64,000 bases of DNA from the NCBI RefSeq assembly GCF_041146795.1, contig NC_135172.1:41896123-41960122 (forward strand), given 5' to 3'. The notes under the pieces are model-generated. The model saw nothing but the letters and a program-made list of their open reading frames with translations. It ran no database searches and was not told the origin of the DNA. A program made the position numbers and the translations under genes. The stretch comes from Maylandia zebra. Taxonomy: Eukaryota; Chordata; Actinopteri; Cichliformes; Cichlidae. Of the stretch, positions 37,501 to 47,490 are shown piece by piece (the first letter of the stretch is position 1; each line of letters starts with the position of its first letter).

Positions 37501-38061
37501 GCCCCGCCCCTCCCTGAGCCTGGTTCTGCTCTGAGGTTTCTTCTTGTAAAACAGGAGTTTTTCCTCCCCACTGTCGCCAAAGCGCTTGCTCACAGGGAGT
37601 TATATGATTGTTGGGTTTTGTCTATTTTCTTTGTATTATTGTAGGGTGTTTACCTTTCGATATAAAGCACTTTGAGGCAACCGTTGTTGTGACTTGGTGA
37701 TATGTAAACAAAGTTGTATTGAATTGAATGTGTAAATAAGTTTCAAATATGAAACAGACATTCATCGTTTCCTGTCCTGATCCGTCCAATCAACCAGTTA
37801 CCTCGGTTTTCACATCACCCTTAATCTAAATCATCTCAGCTACAGTTTGTTTGTTCAATTAATCCAAAAGGTAAAAAAAAAAATTGTTTAAATAGTTTCA
37901 TAAAATTCAGCATCTGCCACACAAATGTGATGACTTACTTTTCTGCATGATCTTTGTTCTGCTATGTCTCCACAGAGCTGTCCAGTCCTTACCTTAAAGA
38001 AACTGCTGCTCCTGTCTGTGAGACCACAGGAAGGATTTCTGGGTTGCGAGCTGGAGGCCAT
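9222..38061 (-). CDS. rin2: Ras and Rab interactor 2 (Rab5 GEF), 12 coding exons, complete
   Basis: Spliced minus-strand gene; exons are listed separately. The 2,946-bp CDS gives about 981 aa against 895 in human RIN2, the excess being mainly in the low-complexity middle. Domain order: short N-terminus; SH2 (about 98-190); proline-rich and acidic linker with SH3-type PPRPPPP ligands (about 213-560); RIN-homology region (about 570-700); VPS9 exchange domain (about 700-870) with the D781/D782 and Y827 environment typical of Rab5 GEFs; Ras-association domain (about 875-960). The protein loads GTP onto Rab5 at early endosomes and answers to active Ras; human RIN2 loss causes a connective-tissue syndrome. 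All introns are GT-AG and all phases join. The start is supported by an in-frame TGA upstream. slc24a3 lies upstream on the same strand, matching the human arrangement. Confidence 0.93.
9808..9971 (-). CDS. rin2: rin2 coding exon 11 (VPS9 end)
   Basis: 164 bp with a 'ccccag' acceptor and gtatca donor. It encodes [19 protein letters not shown] (catalytic tyrosine region of VPS9) and the linker to the RA domain. It ends in phase 0. Confidence 0.94.
9972..12556 (-). other. rin2 intron 10
   Basis: 2.6 kb, mostly unique AT-rich sequence. It has one strong CTCF-like motif at 10,631-10,648 and nothing else recognisable. Confidence 0.6.
10631..10648 (+). promoter_or_regulatory. CTCF-like motif in rin2 intron 10
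   Basis: GGCCACTAGGGGGCAGCA fits the vertebrate CTCF core CCASYAGRKGGCRS at every core position. Binding is inferred from the motif only. Confidence 0.5.
12557..12688 (-). CDS. rin2: rin2 coding exon 10 (VPS9 catalytic part)
   Basis: 132 bp with a 'ttccag' acceptor and gtaggt donor. It encodes [19 protein letters not shown] and [10 protein letters not shown], the conserved Rab5-contacting helix with the catalytic aspartate region. It ends in phase 1. Confidence 0.94.
12740..13219 (-). mobile_element. AT-rich hAT-like non-autonomous element
   Basis: Read on the minus strand from 13,219 the sequence starts AAGGTTATTGTAGTTAACTG and continues with A/T-rich 'AACTAAAAT' blocks. This is a common fish hAT-type terminus. 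The far end near 12,740 is less clear. It lies in rin2 intron 9. Confidence 0.5.
13321..13546 (-). CDS. rin2: rin2 coding exon 9 (VPS9)
   Basis: 226 bp with a 'ctgcag' acceptor and gtatgg donor. It encodes the VPS9 N-terminal half, including [20 protein letters not shown]. It ends in phase 1. Confidence 0.94.
13644..13726 (-). CDS. rin2: rin2 coding exon 8
   Basis: 83 bp with a 'ccacag' acceptor and gtgaag donor. It encodes [16 protein letters not shown], the helical lead-in to the VPS9 domain. It ends in phase 0. Confidence 0.93.
13727..17703 (-). other. rin2 intron 7
   Basis: 4 kb. It contains the interspersed fragment at 14,555-14,655. Otherwise I see no exon-like or element-like structure. 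Confidence 0.5.
14555..14655. repeat. Interspersed repeat fragment, family undetermined
   Basis: The block with GAAACGTTTCGTCACTCATC followed by 'CTTCTTCAGTCTCAGCTGACTG' style sequence is a recurrent fish interspersed repeat. The superfamily could not be fixed from this fragment. Confidence 0.4.
17704..19080 (-). CDS. rin2: rin2 coding exon 7 (large proline-rich/RH exon)
   Basis: 1,377 bp with a 'gttacag' acceptor and gtaagt donor, encoding about 459 residues. In order: [11 protein letters not shown]; proline-rich PPRPPPP and PAPPPPGPP clusters (SH3 ligands); [27 protein letters not shown]; an acidic run; [16 protein letters not shown]; and the RIN-homology segment through [15 protein letters not shown]. 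Most of the extra length relative to human is here. Confidence 0.95.
20383..20460. repeat. Short interspersed repeat fragment
   Basis: CATAGACTGTATATAAATG and the following bases form a recurrent fish repeat end. A related 'TATACAGTCTA' end appears in inverse orientation near 40,160. No terminal repeats or duplication were established. Confidence 0.35.
21400..22441 (+). mobile_element. GC-rich poly(A)-tailed retroposon-like block
   Basis: About 1 kb of sharply GC-richer sequence than its surroundings, with G/C strings, GT-rich runs and a pyrimidine-rich 3' part, ends in a run of about 33 A (22,409-22,441). The composition change plus the tail suggest a retroposed sequence or a LINE 5' part. 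A 262-codon open frame across it is compositional and ends in polylysine from the A run, so it is not called a gene. No target duplication was confirmed. Confidence 0.4.
22508..22532 (+). repeat. Poly(A) run
   Basis: About 25 consecutive A lie some 70 bases after the first A run. It may be the tail of a second short retroposon or slippage of the first. Confidence 0.7.
23785..24193 (+). mobile_element. 5'-truncated LINE (CR1/Rex-like), 3' end
   Basis: The start matches the C-terminal coding end of the LINE at 60,600-61,604 (segments equivalent to '[12 protein letters not shown]' and '[13 protein letters not shown]', here decayed). It ends with the same tail, 'cccacatgtgggactaataaagg' style followed by TTATC repeats. 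Confidence 0.75.
24435..24526 (-). CDS. rin2: rin2 coding exon 6 (SH2 end)
   Basis: 92 bp with a 'ctttag' acceptor and gtagcc donor. It encodes [17 protein letters not shown] and then an acidic helix, closing the SH2 region. It ends in phase 1 and joins directly to the large exon. Confidence 0.9.
25119..25191 (-). CDS. rin2: rin2 coding exon 5 (SH2)
   Basis: 73 bp with a 'ctacag' acceptor and gtaaat donor. It encodes [20 protein letters not shown], the second half of the SH2 domain. It ends in phase 2. Confidence 0.92.
25192..29483 (-). other. rin2 intron 4
   Basis: 4.3 kb. It contains the non-autonomous hAT at 27,775-28,714. The remainder shows no further gene or recognisable element. Confidence 0.55.
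27775..28714. mobile_element. Non-autonomous hAT element, copy 1
   Basis: The 940-bp copy is closely similar to 49,070-50,090 along most of its length. Ends are CCGTGTTGGTCAAGTTACTT and ...TGCCCATCTCTG. The termini carry 'AAGTAATC' repeats that pair with each other. Flanking 8-mers CTTACCAT and CTCACCAG agree at 6 of 8 positions, a decayed hAT duplication. A segment of about 70 bases present in copy 2 (near 49,335-49,400) is missing here. Confidence 0.8.
29484..29601 (-). CDS. rin2: rin2 coding exon 4 (SH2 core)
   Basis: 118 bp with a gcag acceptor and gtaagt donor. It starts VFLVRKS, so the SH2 phosphotyrosine-binding position carries arginine (residue 123). It ends in phase 1. Confidence 0.92.
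29683..29872 (-). CDS. rin2: rin2 coding exon 3 (SH2 start)
   Basis: 190 bp with a 'gtggcag' acceptor and gtgagg donor. It carries the [11 protein letters not shown] motif and then the first part of the SH2 domain ([15 protein letters not shown]). It ends in phase 0 after PPG. Confidence 0.92.
29903..29915 (-). promoter_or_regulatory. CTCF-like motif near rin2 exon 3
   Basis: The minus strand reads CCAGCAGGTGGCA, a full match to the CTCF core. It lies about 30 bases upstream of the exon 3 acceptor. Binding is inferred only. Confidence 0.4.
30170..30264 (-). CDS. rin2: rin2 coding exon 2
   Basis: 95 bp with a 'tttccag' acceptor and gtgagc donor, covering residues 24-55. It encodes [17 protein letters not shown], strongly like the human segment that follows SFFK. 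It ends in phase 2. Confidence 0.9.
34469..34482 (+). promoter_or_regulatory. CTCF-like motif beside CA repeat
   Basis: GCCAGTAGAGGGCG is close to the CTCF consensus and directly abuts the CA microsatellite. Binding is inferred only. Confidence 0.35.
34483..34552. repeat. (CA)35 microsatellite
   Basis: 70 bases of uninterrupted CA dinucleotide in rin2 intron 1. It is likely to be length-polymorphic. Confidence 0.97.
34807..35304. mobile_element. Short hAT-type element with near-perfect duplication
   Basis: The left end has TTCCCCAACATTTTGGAACCACGGCAC and the right end reads back, on the other strand, as GTGTTTCCCAACCACTGTGC. These are imperfect terminal repeats of the 'wrong-strand CGGCACA' fish hAT type. 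Flanks GCTAGAAT (34,799-34,806) and GCTAGAAG (35,305-35,312) match at 7 of 8. No coding capacity. Confidence 0.7.
35154..35168 (-). promoter_or_regulatory. CTCF-like motif inside hAT element
   Basis: The minus strand reads CCACTAGAGGGCAGT, matching the CTCF core. It lies within the 34,807-35,304 transposon, so copies of this element could spread the motif. Binding is inferred only. Confidence 0.4.
36820..37015 (+). mobile_element. RTE-like LINE ORF 3' fragment
   Basis: The plus strand encodes [19 protein letters not shown] and RWRQIICCG, typical of the C-terminal end of a fish LINE ORF of the same general type as the outer LINE at 48.5-51.1 kb. Frame is partly open; it is 5'-truncated. Confidence 0.65.
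37430..37735 (+). mobile_element. LINE 3'-end fragment
   Basis: Sequence with GGAGTTTTTCCTCCCCACTG, 'TTGGGTTTTGTC' and a terminal 'TATAAAGCACTTTGAGGCAA' then TTGAATTGAA-type repeats is the conserved 3' untranslated end of a common fish LINE. It ends about 260 bp from rin2 exon 1. Confidence 0.6.
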
Positions 38062-38128
38062 GTTGTCTTCCTGTCAGCAGGACTCGGTCCTTCTTCCTTT
38101 TAGGTCAGCGTCTGCAGAGGCTGGCGCT
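37993..38128 (-). CDS. rin2: rin2 coding exon 1 (start codon) with 5'UTR part
   Basis: The exon begins after a 'cccacag' acceptor at 38,128, so at least one non-coding exon lies further upstream. ATG is at 38,061-38,059 with an in-frame TGA four codons upstream. The 23 codons end in RSSSFFK before a gtaagg donor. Human RIN2 has the equivalent 'GSFFK' at the same junction. Confidence 0.85.
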
Positions 38129-39139
38129 CTGTGGGACACAAACATGTTTCACTTCAGACACTTGAGCTGTGGTGCACCCAGAGGAAATTCCAGTTTCGGC
38201 CACAGTCGGGGTTACAGTGATGCTCGTCTGCTGGGAATCTTTGATTGTCACTCTCCTCCCCTCCTCCCCTCCCCCTTTTTTATTTTGGGCTGAACTGCTG
38301 TCCTCTGATTACCTGTCTCCACCGTTTCCTCACCGTATCACATTTTCACTCTCTTCATTCCTTCATCCTGTTCTCATGTCCTCATCCCGTCATTCATAAT
38401 TTATTTTCCATCCCGGACAGCCTCAGTTCCAACACAGCTGCTTTCCTTCCCCACCCATCAAAAATTAACGTCTCCAAATATGAGAAAACGTAAATGTCTG
38501 GTGGTTTTTAACTTCCATAAAGTGAAAACAGAAACAGGCCTGCACCTTCACATTTTTAAAATCTCTTTTATGGTCTTTATCTTTGTCTCTTTGTCTCTCG
38601 ACCTGCCCTTCTCTGCAGCCAGGCTGAAACTATTAAGACTAGCACTTTCCTTTCCTGCAGAGGTTCATAGTCCTGGTGAATCAGGGCGATGCGCCATTTG
38701 TCCGTCAGTCTCCACATCCACTTTTATCTCCCTCAGACAGGAAGCCATTAGCCCCACCCCTCACCCCCCCACCCCATCCCTCTAACCCGACCACCACCAT
38801 CACAGACTGAGGGGGAGGAAATAAAAAACCAGAGACAGTTCACAGGTTCAGGTCAGGAAAGTGACGACCAGCTCATCCACACTTCATGGTGCCTCAACGA
38901 ACCCACCCTCAGTTCAATGAAATATAATACAGAACATATCCTGGTGCAACAGTTTGAATAAAACTATGAATCTTCATGTATTTGTCTGCAGTACTGCTCT
39001 GATTCAATTATATTTTTATCAGGTTTTTAAACACTGATTTATTGTATCATATTTAAATTTGTATTTTTACTGACTTTTATTTAATTTTACTTATTGAGAC
39101 ATTTTATTACACGAGCCTTTAACCATCCAACTGTCCATT

Positions 39140-39350
39140 TTCTATCACTTATCCAGGGCCGAGGTTCAGACCTCCCTCTCCTCAGCCACTTCCTCCAGTT
39201 CAGTCGGAGGAACACAGGGGCGTTCCCAGGCCAGCTCAGAGATACGATCTCTCCGGCGTGTCCCGAGTTTGCCCCAGAGCCTTCTTCTTAGGACATGCTC
39301 AGAGCGCCACACGCAGGAGGCATTGCAATCGGATGCCTAACTCAACTCCT
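39140..39350 (-). mobile_element. LINE coding fragment
   Basis: The pattern 'ccaggccagctcagagatacgatctctcc' followed by 'catgctcagagcgcc' and 'ggaggcattgcaatcggatgcc' is a recurrent fish LINE segment. A more decayed relative lies at 57,720-57,960. Orientation is inferred from that relative and the minus-strand RT fragment beside it. Confidence 0.5.
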
Positions 39351-41819
39351 TTCATGCAACTTTGGAGGGGGGCGGCATTTGGGATATTTTTAATCATAAA
39401 AATGTTTCCTATCATAAATTTGGGAAACTACAAGTTTACAAAAATGGACCCTTTGTGTTTCAAGGACAATAGAAAGAAGCTTTGTTTTTTTATATATTAT
39501 TCCACCACAGATAACAAACCGGCAGCAGGATGATTTACTGCTGCAAAATATCCTAATGTTACATCTACAACCCAGAATCATCATTGTTGTTATGCAATAA
39601 TGTTTAAAATTTGGGGGTTTTGACAGATTTTTAAATATTTATGTTTTCTTGTTTTTTAATGACATTTGTCACATTTATTATGCACGGTACATTATGTTGG
39701 AACATGTTAAGAAAAGAGTTTTTAGGTAACTTTTCAATGAATTTATGACTCTGCTGTTTATCTACAAGTGATGGAGGCTATTCCCAGCATTTACATCTGT
39801 GCAGGATGTCGTGACACTTTAGGGAGGAGCAGTTCAGGTTACAGCACAGGTTATGTTGTAAGGTTTGTGGCTACAGCGCATCTATAGATTTAATGCAGAA
39901 CTATAAACTCTATTGTTACAATATTGTTACAGAAAATTTCTTCTGTATGAAATATAATGGGGTCATAAATGAGGTCATCTTAGTCACTGAAACTGTTTGG
40001 TTACTCGAGGGTTTTCTTTGGCTGCTCTAACCTGGGAATTTCCAAACTACTGGGATAAATATACTAGTGCAATGGCTCAAGTCCAAGTGCTGTGTCAGCA
40101 GCACACAGGGCAGCGCCTGTTTCATCACACTGTTTGGACAGGAGACATCTCATCCATCTTTTATATACAGTCTATATTGGAAATCAGATTTGTTTGCTAA
40201 GATGAATCAAAAAGTTTACAAGGTGATAAAACAACAGCTTAATACATGTAGCCATGAATTTAAAGATGTTACAGCAGAAAGAAAAGCATTAATCAGTTAC
40301 ATACAGGAAATTGCTCTGCAGGGATTATTTCTGAATCTGGCTTCTGAAGTGACGACGTTCAGATGTTCTCCGTCGTATTTCAGTGATGATGTTTGAATGC
40401 TTCAGTCAGACATGCAAAGAAGACCCTGAATCATCTCTAAGTTATGCTGCAACAGGGTTTGGCTGCTGTGGGTTTTATTACAGACAAAACAAGAATAAAA
40501 TGATTCTAATGACTGAAAGTTAATACTGACTGAGCAATACTTGTTAGTTACAGCCTGAATAACCCACAGTGAAGTCAAACAAATGCTGGTTAAGCTCTAA
40601 TATAAACTGTGCAGAGACTGCACCCATTTCCTGATGTTCTCTAAACAGAACCGATTGTCTGCTTCAGCCATCGTGGTTTCATTTTGACAAACGAAAGAAT
40701 GTCAGGAGAAACACACATGACGTGAACTTTACTTTCTTTGTCTTCTTCTGCTGTCGATTTGGTAAAAGGTGTGATAATAGCTGACGTGCCAATGAAATCT
40801 GATAAATGTGTTTCCACAACACAAACCTCTGAGCAGCTGATGGATCACAGAGCATGCTGGGTAATGTAGGAAAACAAGATGAGCACCTCTTAACAGCTCC
40901 ATCAAAAATCACCTTTTTTTTGTGAGAGCTTCCAACCTAAGAAAGAAATTATAAGACAGAGACCTGGCACTGAAACTATAATCCAGATGATTTAAAAAAA
41001 AAAAAAAAAAAGCTATTTGAAAACGTCCTTCAGGGAGGAAAATTCAGGAAATTTCTCAAGCAATACAGCAAGTAAAATTATCACCCCCAGACGATCCTCG
41101 TTCGAAAACTAACCAGAAGTGAGCCCATAAAATCACCAGAGGTGGCTCGTCTTTCCCCAGACTTCTACAAAACCACGAACCCACAGCTGTAGTTGCCGTA
41201 ATGTCAGAGATTTGTTTCTAAAGTCTCCTTTTGGAGCACTACGATGAACGTTTTCACTGTTACCATCTTGGTTTCAATTATAGGGCATTAGCCAGTGAGC
41301 ATACCACGGATAATCCTCTGTTTTGAAGCATACCATGACCAAGATCTACAAAATGGACCGAAATGAGTGACTGAGCCCATTAATGCAGCAGGAAAGTGTT
41401 TACAGATGTCAGGGGTTGGAATGCCGTTTTCCCAGGACCGGAAATGTTTTTCAACCACAGCTTTCGCCATCCGATGGCCTTCAGCCAGAACGCAAGTTTA
41501 TTTCAAATCATTTCACTTTATTTTTTCTGTCCTGGAAGATACGTCCATGTTTTTTTTACTGTCAACTGGGCATTAAAAGAATTCATGCTAAAGGCACTCA
41601 ACCATAACAATTCACCCAAACCGTAGCTTGTTACAGTCACACTGTATTCAGCTCTGTGGTGTTGAATTTTCCATCTGACTGCAGTCAGGAATGAAGCTCT
41701 GTGCCACACTGATAACAGGATCATTCACGCAACGCAAGCTACAAAACATAGTCAGCACTACTATTATAACACAACAACAGTGCAAAGGGTTAAAATTCGA
41801 GTGAAATGAAAGTGTTTAA

Positions 41820-42240
41820 AGTAATAAAATTCTATTTATATGGCACTTTTCAAGATAATATCAAAGAATGGTCGACAGGAAAACAGCTTAAACATCCAAG
41901 TAAAAAGTTCCTCAAAAGCAGAGTCCACAGATCTCAGGCTCGGTGGGAGAGAGTTCAAGAGTCGGAGGTCACTCTTGCAAAAGCTCCGTCTCCTTTAGGT
42001 CTCAGCCAGCAGGTCCTGGTCACATGACCTCAGGGACCTGCTGGGGATGTATGGGTGTAAAAGTTCACTGATATATGCTTCTACTCGTCCATGCAGAGTT
42101 CTAAAAGTAAGTGGAGTTTGAAGTTGACGTGAAGTCAATGCAACTGAATGAGCAACAGTGTGACATGTGAGGCCTCGCAGCAGCGCTCTGAACAACCTGC
42201 AGATGTTCCAAGGAAGTTTACCTAAGTAAACCACTAATTA
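41820..42240. repeat. Interspersed repeat fragment
   Basis: It begins with TTCTATTTATATGGCACTTTTC, a common fish repeat opening, and continues with a 'gacctcagggacctgctgggg' type block. The copy is decayed and the family is uncertain. Confidence 0.35.
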
Positions 42241-44329
42241 CAAGAATCCAGATGTGATGAAATAAAGTATGGATAACAATTTCCAGTTCACACAATAGAA
42301 CTCAACTTTTAATGCTTCTTATGTGTTAACAGTGGAAGCGAACCACAGACTTCATATGATCTTACTGGACTAATATTAAAGCTGCTGTGTTGTACAGATC
42401 ATCAAAGGAGTTTGTGCCTCAGATCTAATGAGTGAATTTCTTGGGTTTTGTATGTTAATTAGTCCTAATTAGCCAATATGTGTGTCTCCGCTTGGACTCC
42501 CGTTGTTAAGAAATGCAGCTTGCTAACCAAGCTTGATAGCATTAGCTAACAACATCTGGCTTCAAAAACAATAACAGCATTTAAAATACTAATGTTAAAG
42601 CTTCAGAGTGCATACAATACAATAGCAAACAGTAACTATCATCTGTTTGATGCACTCCAACACTAACCCATCCAACCATGTTCAACCTATAAAAATGGAA
42701 AATATTCATTTAATGTTTCAAACTGCTGTGAAACTGCGTGATATTTTCTCACTTCTCTTTACAGCCGGTCTGTAAATGTCTTTCCAGTGGGTTTTTATTC
42801 AAACTGTCAAAGACGGCATGAAGTGTGACTTTACTCAAACTCTCAACAGACAAACAAAAAGGCAAACAGGGTCCGTGATGCTGTCAGAACAGCAGAGCAT
42901 GGCGATGGGGGGCTGCAGGCAGCTGCAGATAAGAACTCCCACACGTGGGTCATGTTATCGCTCTGAGGCAAACCAGATGATGGTGTGGGTGTATGCAGGA
43001 AACAGCCATTTGGAGGGCATTTGATTTGAAAGGTACATTTAATCAAAACAGGGCAAAGGAGTTGTTTAAAAAGGATCGACTACAGTAGAGGAAGATGATT
43101 AAGTGAGCTCTTTGTGGCTGCAGAGCAGAGCAGTGGTTGTTGGTGAGTTCAGCTGAACCCACTGGCCCAGGGAGGACCTGAAGAATCTGATCACTCACAG
43201 ATTTTTAAAAGGAGGACAGAAGGGTTGGATTACTCTCATTTTTTCCATGAGCTGTTTATGAATCTCTTGTCAGTCAAACACCAAGTGGACCAACAGCCTG
43301 ACCTCTAATCACAGCTTTAAGAGACTCCTGAAAATACTCAAAGTGCCAATCAGACAAATCCAGCTTCACATATAATCAGAGTGCCACAGGATTAAATCAT
43401 GGTTAGAAACTGTGTCAGGCACCAGCAACGCCCAGCCAAAACTTTCCAAACGAAAGGTCAGCTGAGAAAAGCCTGGATATTTTTCCCTGTGCTGCTCCCC
43501 TTTAAATTAGTAACAGAAACACTGGATGGAGCTGAGCTGTGAGCTCCTCGGTGCAAACGCTCGGACTTTACCAGACTAGAAAGGAAGATAAAGGGGCAGA
43601 AGATGGAGCAGATAGTTTGGGAATTTCCAAATGAGATAAGGAAGAGAAGGGTAAACAAACACTAGAAACTCCCGTCAACCCAAACCAGCCTGTAACCAGT
43701 GCTTAAGATGTGGCCTCAAAGACAAAGTGCATCTAGAAGCTGGCTAGAATTGGCTTAACATGACGTGTGAAAACTGAAAAATAGCTGGCCAGCTGTGCCA
43801 AATCTGCCTACCAGCACCTCCAAAGTGCTTTAGTTATGAGTAGTTCCTATAATCAGGTGTGTATTTCATATCATATACACATATATGAAAAATGTGTTTG
43901 AAACAGGTTTGAAAGTTCTGTCATCAAAGACAAAACATCAACATAAATCCACATTATGTTGAATTTACACAAGACTTCCCTCTCTAGAAAAATACCCCAA
44001 TAATTTTATTGTAGCTCAGCCAAAATTTGACATATTCATGAGATAAAAATCACAAAGAATGCATGGGAGAGAACGAGAACCCTTAATTTAAGTTAAACAC
44101 ATTTTGTTTTCCTTCTGTGTCTGTAGGACATAAATGTAAGACTCTTCTTCCAGAATCAGCATCTGGAGGTGTTTCTCAGCAGAAGAGGACCTCATCTCCC
44201 TAAAACACAAAGACTCACGATACAGTAATAGCAGCAGTGCATTTAACATTGTGACTGTAATGATTTTTGAATGAGCACTTTGCAGTTTTGCAGGCTTACT
44301 TATTATAGATTAAAACACACATATGGCAG

Positions 44330-44720
44330 CAAGCAGCTGAAGAAGCATCCTCACAGTCAAGCACGGAGAGGAAACGTCATGCTTTGGGCTGTTTTTCTGC
44401 TTAGTGTACAGGATGACTTTGCTGGATTGAGGGGCCAATAGGTCACGATACGTATGTCACATCTTGGACAAGAAGCTCCTTTCCTCACGCAGACGATGGG
44501 CCTACATACTACCACAGCAACAACAGGGAGCTAAAGAAGAAGGCCTTTCACGAAGTGGCCTAGCCAGCCTCCAGACCTCAAGCTTCAAAGTGACAAACGG
44601 CAAATAAGAAACCTGAATGATTCAGAGAGTTTGTGGTGAGTTGAGGCCCAAATCTCTCCTGAGAAGTCTGCAAACCTGACCAAGTAACATCTTACTGCTT
44701 TAAGGGTTTCTCCATCAAGT
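44330..44720 (+). pseudogene. Tc1/mariner transposase relic
   Basis: The plus strand in shifting frames reads HVMLWAVFLLSVQDD and later WPSQPPDL, the two landmarks around the catalytic region of Tc1-type transposases. Several stops and frameshifts break it, and terminal repeats are not evident. Confidence 0.6.
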
Positions 44721-45127
44721 AATAAGTCATGTTTTGCATGTGATTAAATACTCATTATACTCAGTAACAAGCAAATCAAATCAAACTTTTAGGTGATTAA
44801 AATAAAATTATTTCTTTGTAGGTGAGCAAACTTACAAATTCAGCAAATATTGGAATTATTTCCCCCACTGTAGGTACTAAGATGCTGCAATGATTCATTA
44901 CGATGAATGCAATCAATGTTGTTTCCTTGAAGAATAATTCTGGTCTATTCTCTATTATCAGTGGCTGTAATATTATGTACGGTAACCAATCGAGTCATGG
45001 AAATGTTTAAACACTTGAATTCCCTCAAGACAAATGAAACAAATGAGTTTGGTAGATAAATTCTGGCATTTAAATGTTCAACCAGAGACTTTTTCTTTAC
45101 TTGAAATCTTTGTGAAATAACACATAC

Positions 45128-45310
45128 AGTCAGCGCAAAGCCAAAATGGGAAAACCAGAACCCAGCGCGTTTCTGCAGGATCACAGCGGACATCAGTGAG
45201 GCTGCAATCAAAGCGCTCAGTGTTAACATCCCCAACCGGACGCTTTACTCTCACACCAACCCGAGCGGCCGTTTCCCCGTCCAGCCAGCATGACGTCACT
45301 TTCCATAAAC
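45128..45310 (-). promoter_or_regulatory. CpG-rich promoter/first-exon candidate with CRE
   Basis: A local CpG-rich patch in AT-rich surroundings carries a palindromic cAMP-response element TGACGTCA (45,291-45,298). On the minus strand about 60 bases later an ATG (45,229) opens 34 codons (MLTLSALIAASLMSAVILQK, then an aromatic stretch ending FALT). They end exactly at a good donor, gtatgt (45,127-45,122). This looks like a first exon: either the start of an unidentified small membrane protein or, if the ORF is chance, a non-coding first exon of rin2. No matching second coding exon was established. Confidence 0.35.
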
Positions 45311-46635
45311 CTGTTTGGAGTTTTCAGTTCTGCCTTGAAGGTGCGGGCAGATGTGATTTAAACAAAAACTCTGTTCTTCTAAAGCCAATGCAGACAAAAA
45401 CAACATCAGCTTCATAACCCAAATCTGACAATCTGGCGAGTTATTTCTCATTTAAAAACCTTTTTGCTGAGTCATTTCCCCTGTGCAGCATGTAGAAAGG
45501 GTGCAAAGTGCCAAAAATGCAGTAAAACTAATCTCCTTAACAGATTCCAAAGAAGCTTAGATGAGGAAATTGGGAGCTTATTAGGCCTCTTCTAAAAAAC
45601 ATCAGCTAACTATTTGTTTAGGAAAGAAAGAGTCAGATATGCATTTAGGTGCAGACATGTTTTTGGATAGAATCACTTCCTGCAGTTGTGAAAGCGAGCT
45701 GGGACATGTTGCCACCAGATACAGAAATTCTTTCAATTTCAGGAAAACCCCCACAAAATCCAACCTGTGGATTAAACAAGTGAGGGACTGTGCGGAAATT
45801 ATTGCAGGGAATAAAAGGATCACAGCTGAGGAAGGATTAATACGTTTTTCATAAAGCGAGTGAGGTAACTCATTTGGTAGAGCAAGGAAAGGTAGCTATT
45901 TTTCCATTATTTCACTATTATTATTATTATCACTGTTAGTGTATAATAAGGTGCACCGTCTGACATGTATTTACATTTTTCTCATTAGTCTAGTACGATT
46001 AGTTTGTTTTGCATGTACAGATAAAGAAGAACTTGTCTATGCATACAGTCATAGCCAACCTATCATCTGTGCTTATGGTGGTTTATGTGTTATACATTTT
46101 TTATATATAACACATCTATATGTTTTATAGATATATATATAAAACATATATATCCACATTTGTGTGTTTGTCACATTCATAAACTGTGAAGTGAAAAGGG
46201 AAGTGAAGACGACGCCTCTCACAAACATTGTTAAAATTATTTTTATGACCTTTTTTTTCAGTTGTGTCACATTTAGCAGAGCAGTAGCTGAGAATCTTCC
46301 TGAAAAGGTTAAATATCATCAACATGTTTGCTGACGGACTCGCTGCTATAAACCTGCACAAATCATCCCGTCACAGCCCTCTGGGAATGACAGCTTTGTT
46401 CTTTTTTCTATCGTTAGACATACGCACCTCACTGGAAAATGAACAGTAACATTCACAGTACAACTTCAGCTTTGAAAATGAAGCCTTTTTTAATAAGGAT
46501 AAAATCTTTGCATGAAATTGTCCGCACACAGAACTTTTGTGTCAATCCCTTCTCTTGTCCTTTTCTCCTCTATGACTAAATATATCATTCTTTGTGACAT
46601 ATTAAACTTCAAAACCTAAAATAACGGGTTTAATG

Positions 46636-47490
46636 GAATCTCCTGCCAATTGTATGCAGACGATACACAGCTATGCTTTTCTGTTAAGCCCAACATCCTC
46701 AGCAGCCTCTCATGCCTCAGTGAATGATTTTCTGCCATTCTTTGTTAGACGTATCAAAGTTTCCTTCATCTCATTTATAGTAAAACTGAGGATTTTATGT
46801 TTGGCATGGACACTTTTCCCTAGGAGGTCAGTACAGTAGCTCTTGCCAGCACCATCAAATCATCTACTCAGAACCTCTGCATCATCTTTGACCAGCATCC
46901 GAATTTTGAATCTCACATCTCTCAGCTCACCCTTGTTTCCCTCATGTCAGAGATACTGCAAATACGTCAAACCTTTCAATCAGTTCCTTTCCTATTTAAT
47001 CATCTGGAACTTTTCTCTGGCCTTGATTATTGTAATTCTCTCTTCACGTGTATCTCTCAGTCCTCCATAGCCTCCCATTAGTGCAGAGAGCAGCAACACG
47101 GCTGATAAGAAAACTAGCCAGTGCTCACATATCCCACTTATTTATGGATCTCTTCACTGGCACCCACTGAAATTCAGAATAATCTTTAAATTCCTGTTAT
47201 TAACATATATTATATATATAACATATATACACATATTAACATATAAAGACCTAATTGCTGGAACCAACCTCTTCGATCAGCCAATCATGGTCTCATTACT
47301 GTCCCACGCTCTGATTTTAAAACCAGAGGTGATCACATTGAGTTTGTAGTGTAGCCCCCAAACCCTGGAACAACCTTCCTCAGCCTATCACGTCTGTTAA
47401 TTGTTTTAAACCAAGTTTTTATTTACGCTGTGAAGCTCTTTCTAGCTCTGTGTTTTCCAAAGTGCCGTAGAAATAAAATTATTCTTTGTA
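46636..47490 (+). mobile_element. L2-like LINE 3' fragment
   Basis: One frame reads QLYADDTQLCFSVKPN, including the reverse-transcriptase YADD motif. RT C-terminal coding relics follow, with a 3' end near 47,485 carrying GAAATAAAATTATTCTTT. Frameshifts and stops show decay. An AT-rich insertion or expansion sits at about 47,200-47,250. Confidence 0.65.

Larger units (their letters stand above)
30265..37992 (-). other. rin2 intron 1
   Basis: 7.7 kb, the longest intron between coding exons. It holds the CA microsatellite, a hAT element (34,807-35,304), an RTE-like LINE fragment (36,820-37,015) and a LINE 3' end (37,430-37,735). About 30,300-34,400 appears to be unique sequence with no recognisable feature. 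Confidence 0.55.

Noticed and set aside
44194..44204. Splice acceptor as second exon of the 45.1-kb small ORF
   Set aside because: Joining in phase gives a stop after seven codons and other phases are blocked, so a two-exon gene could not be supported.
45855..45895. Possible tRNA gene (AACTCATTTGGTAGAGCA)
   Set aside because: An A-box-like string is present but no B box or cloverleaf follows. At most a SINE scrap.
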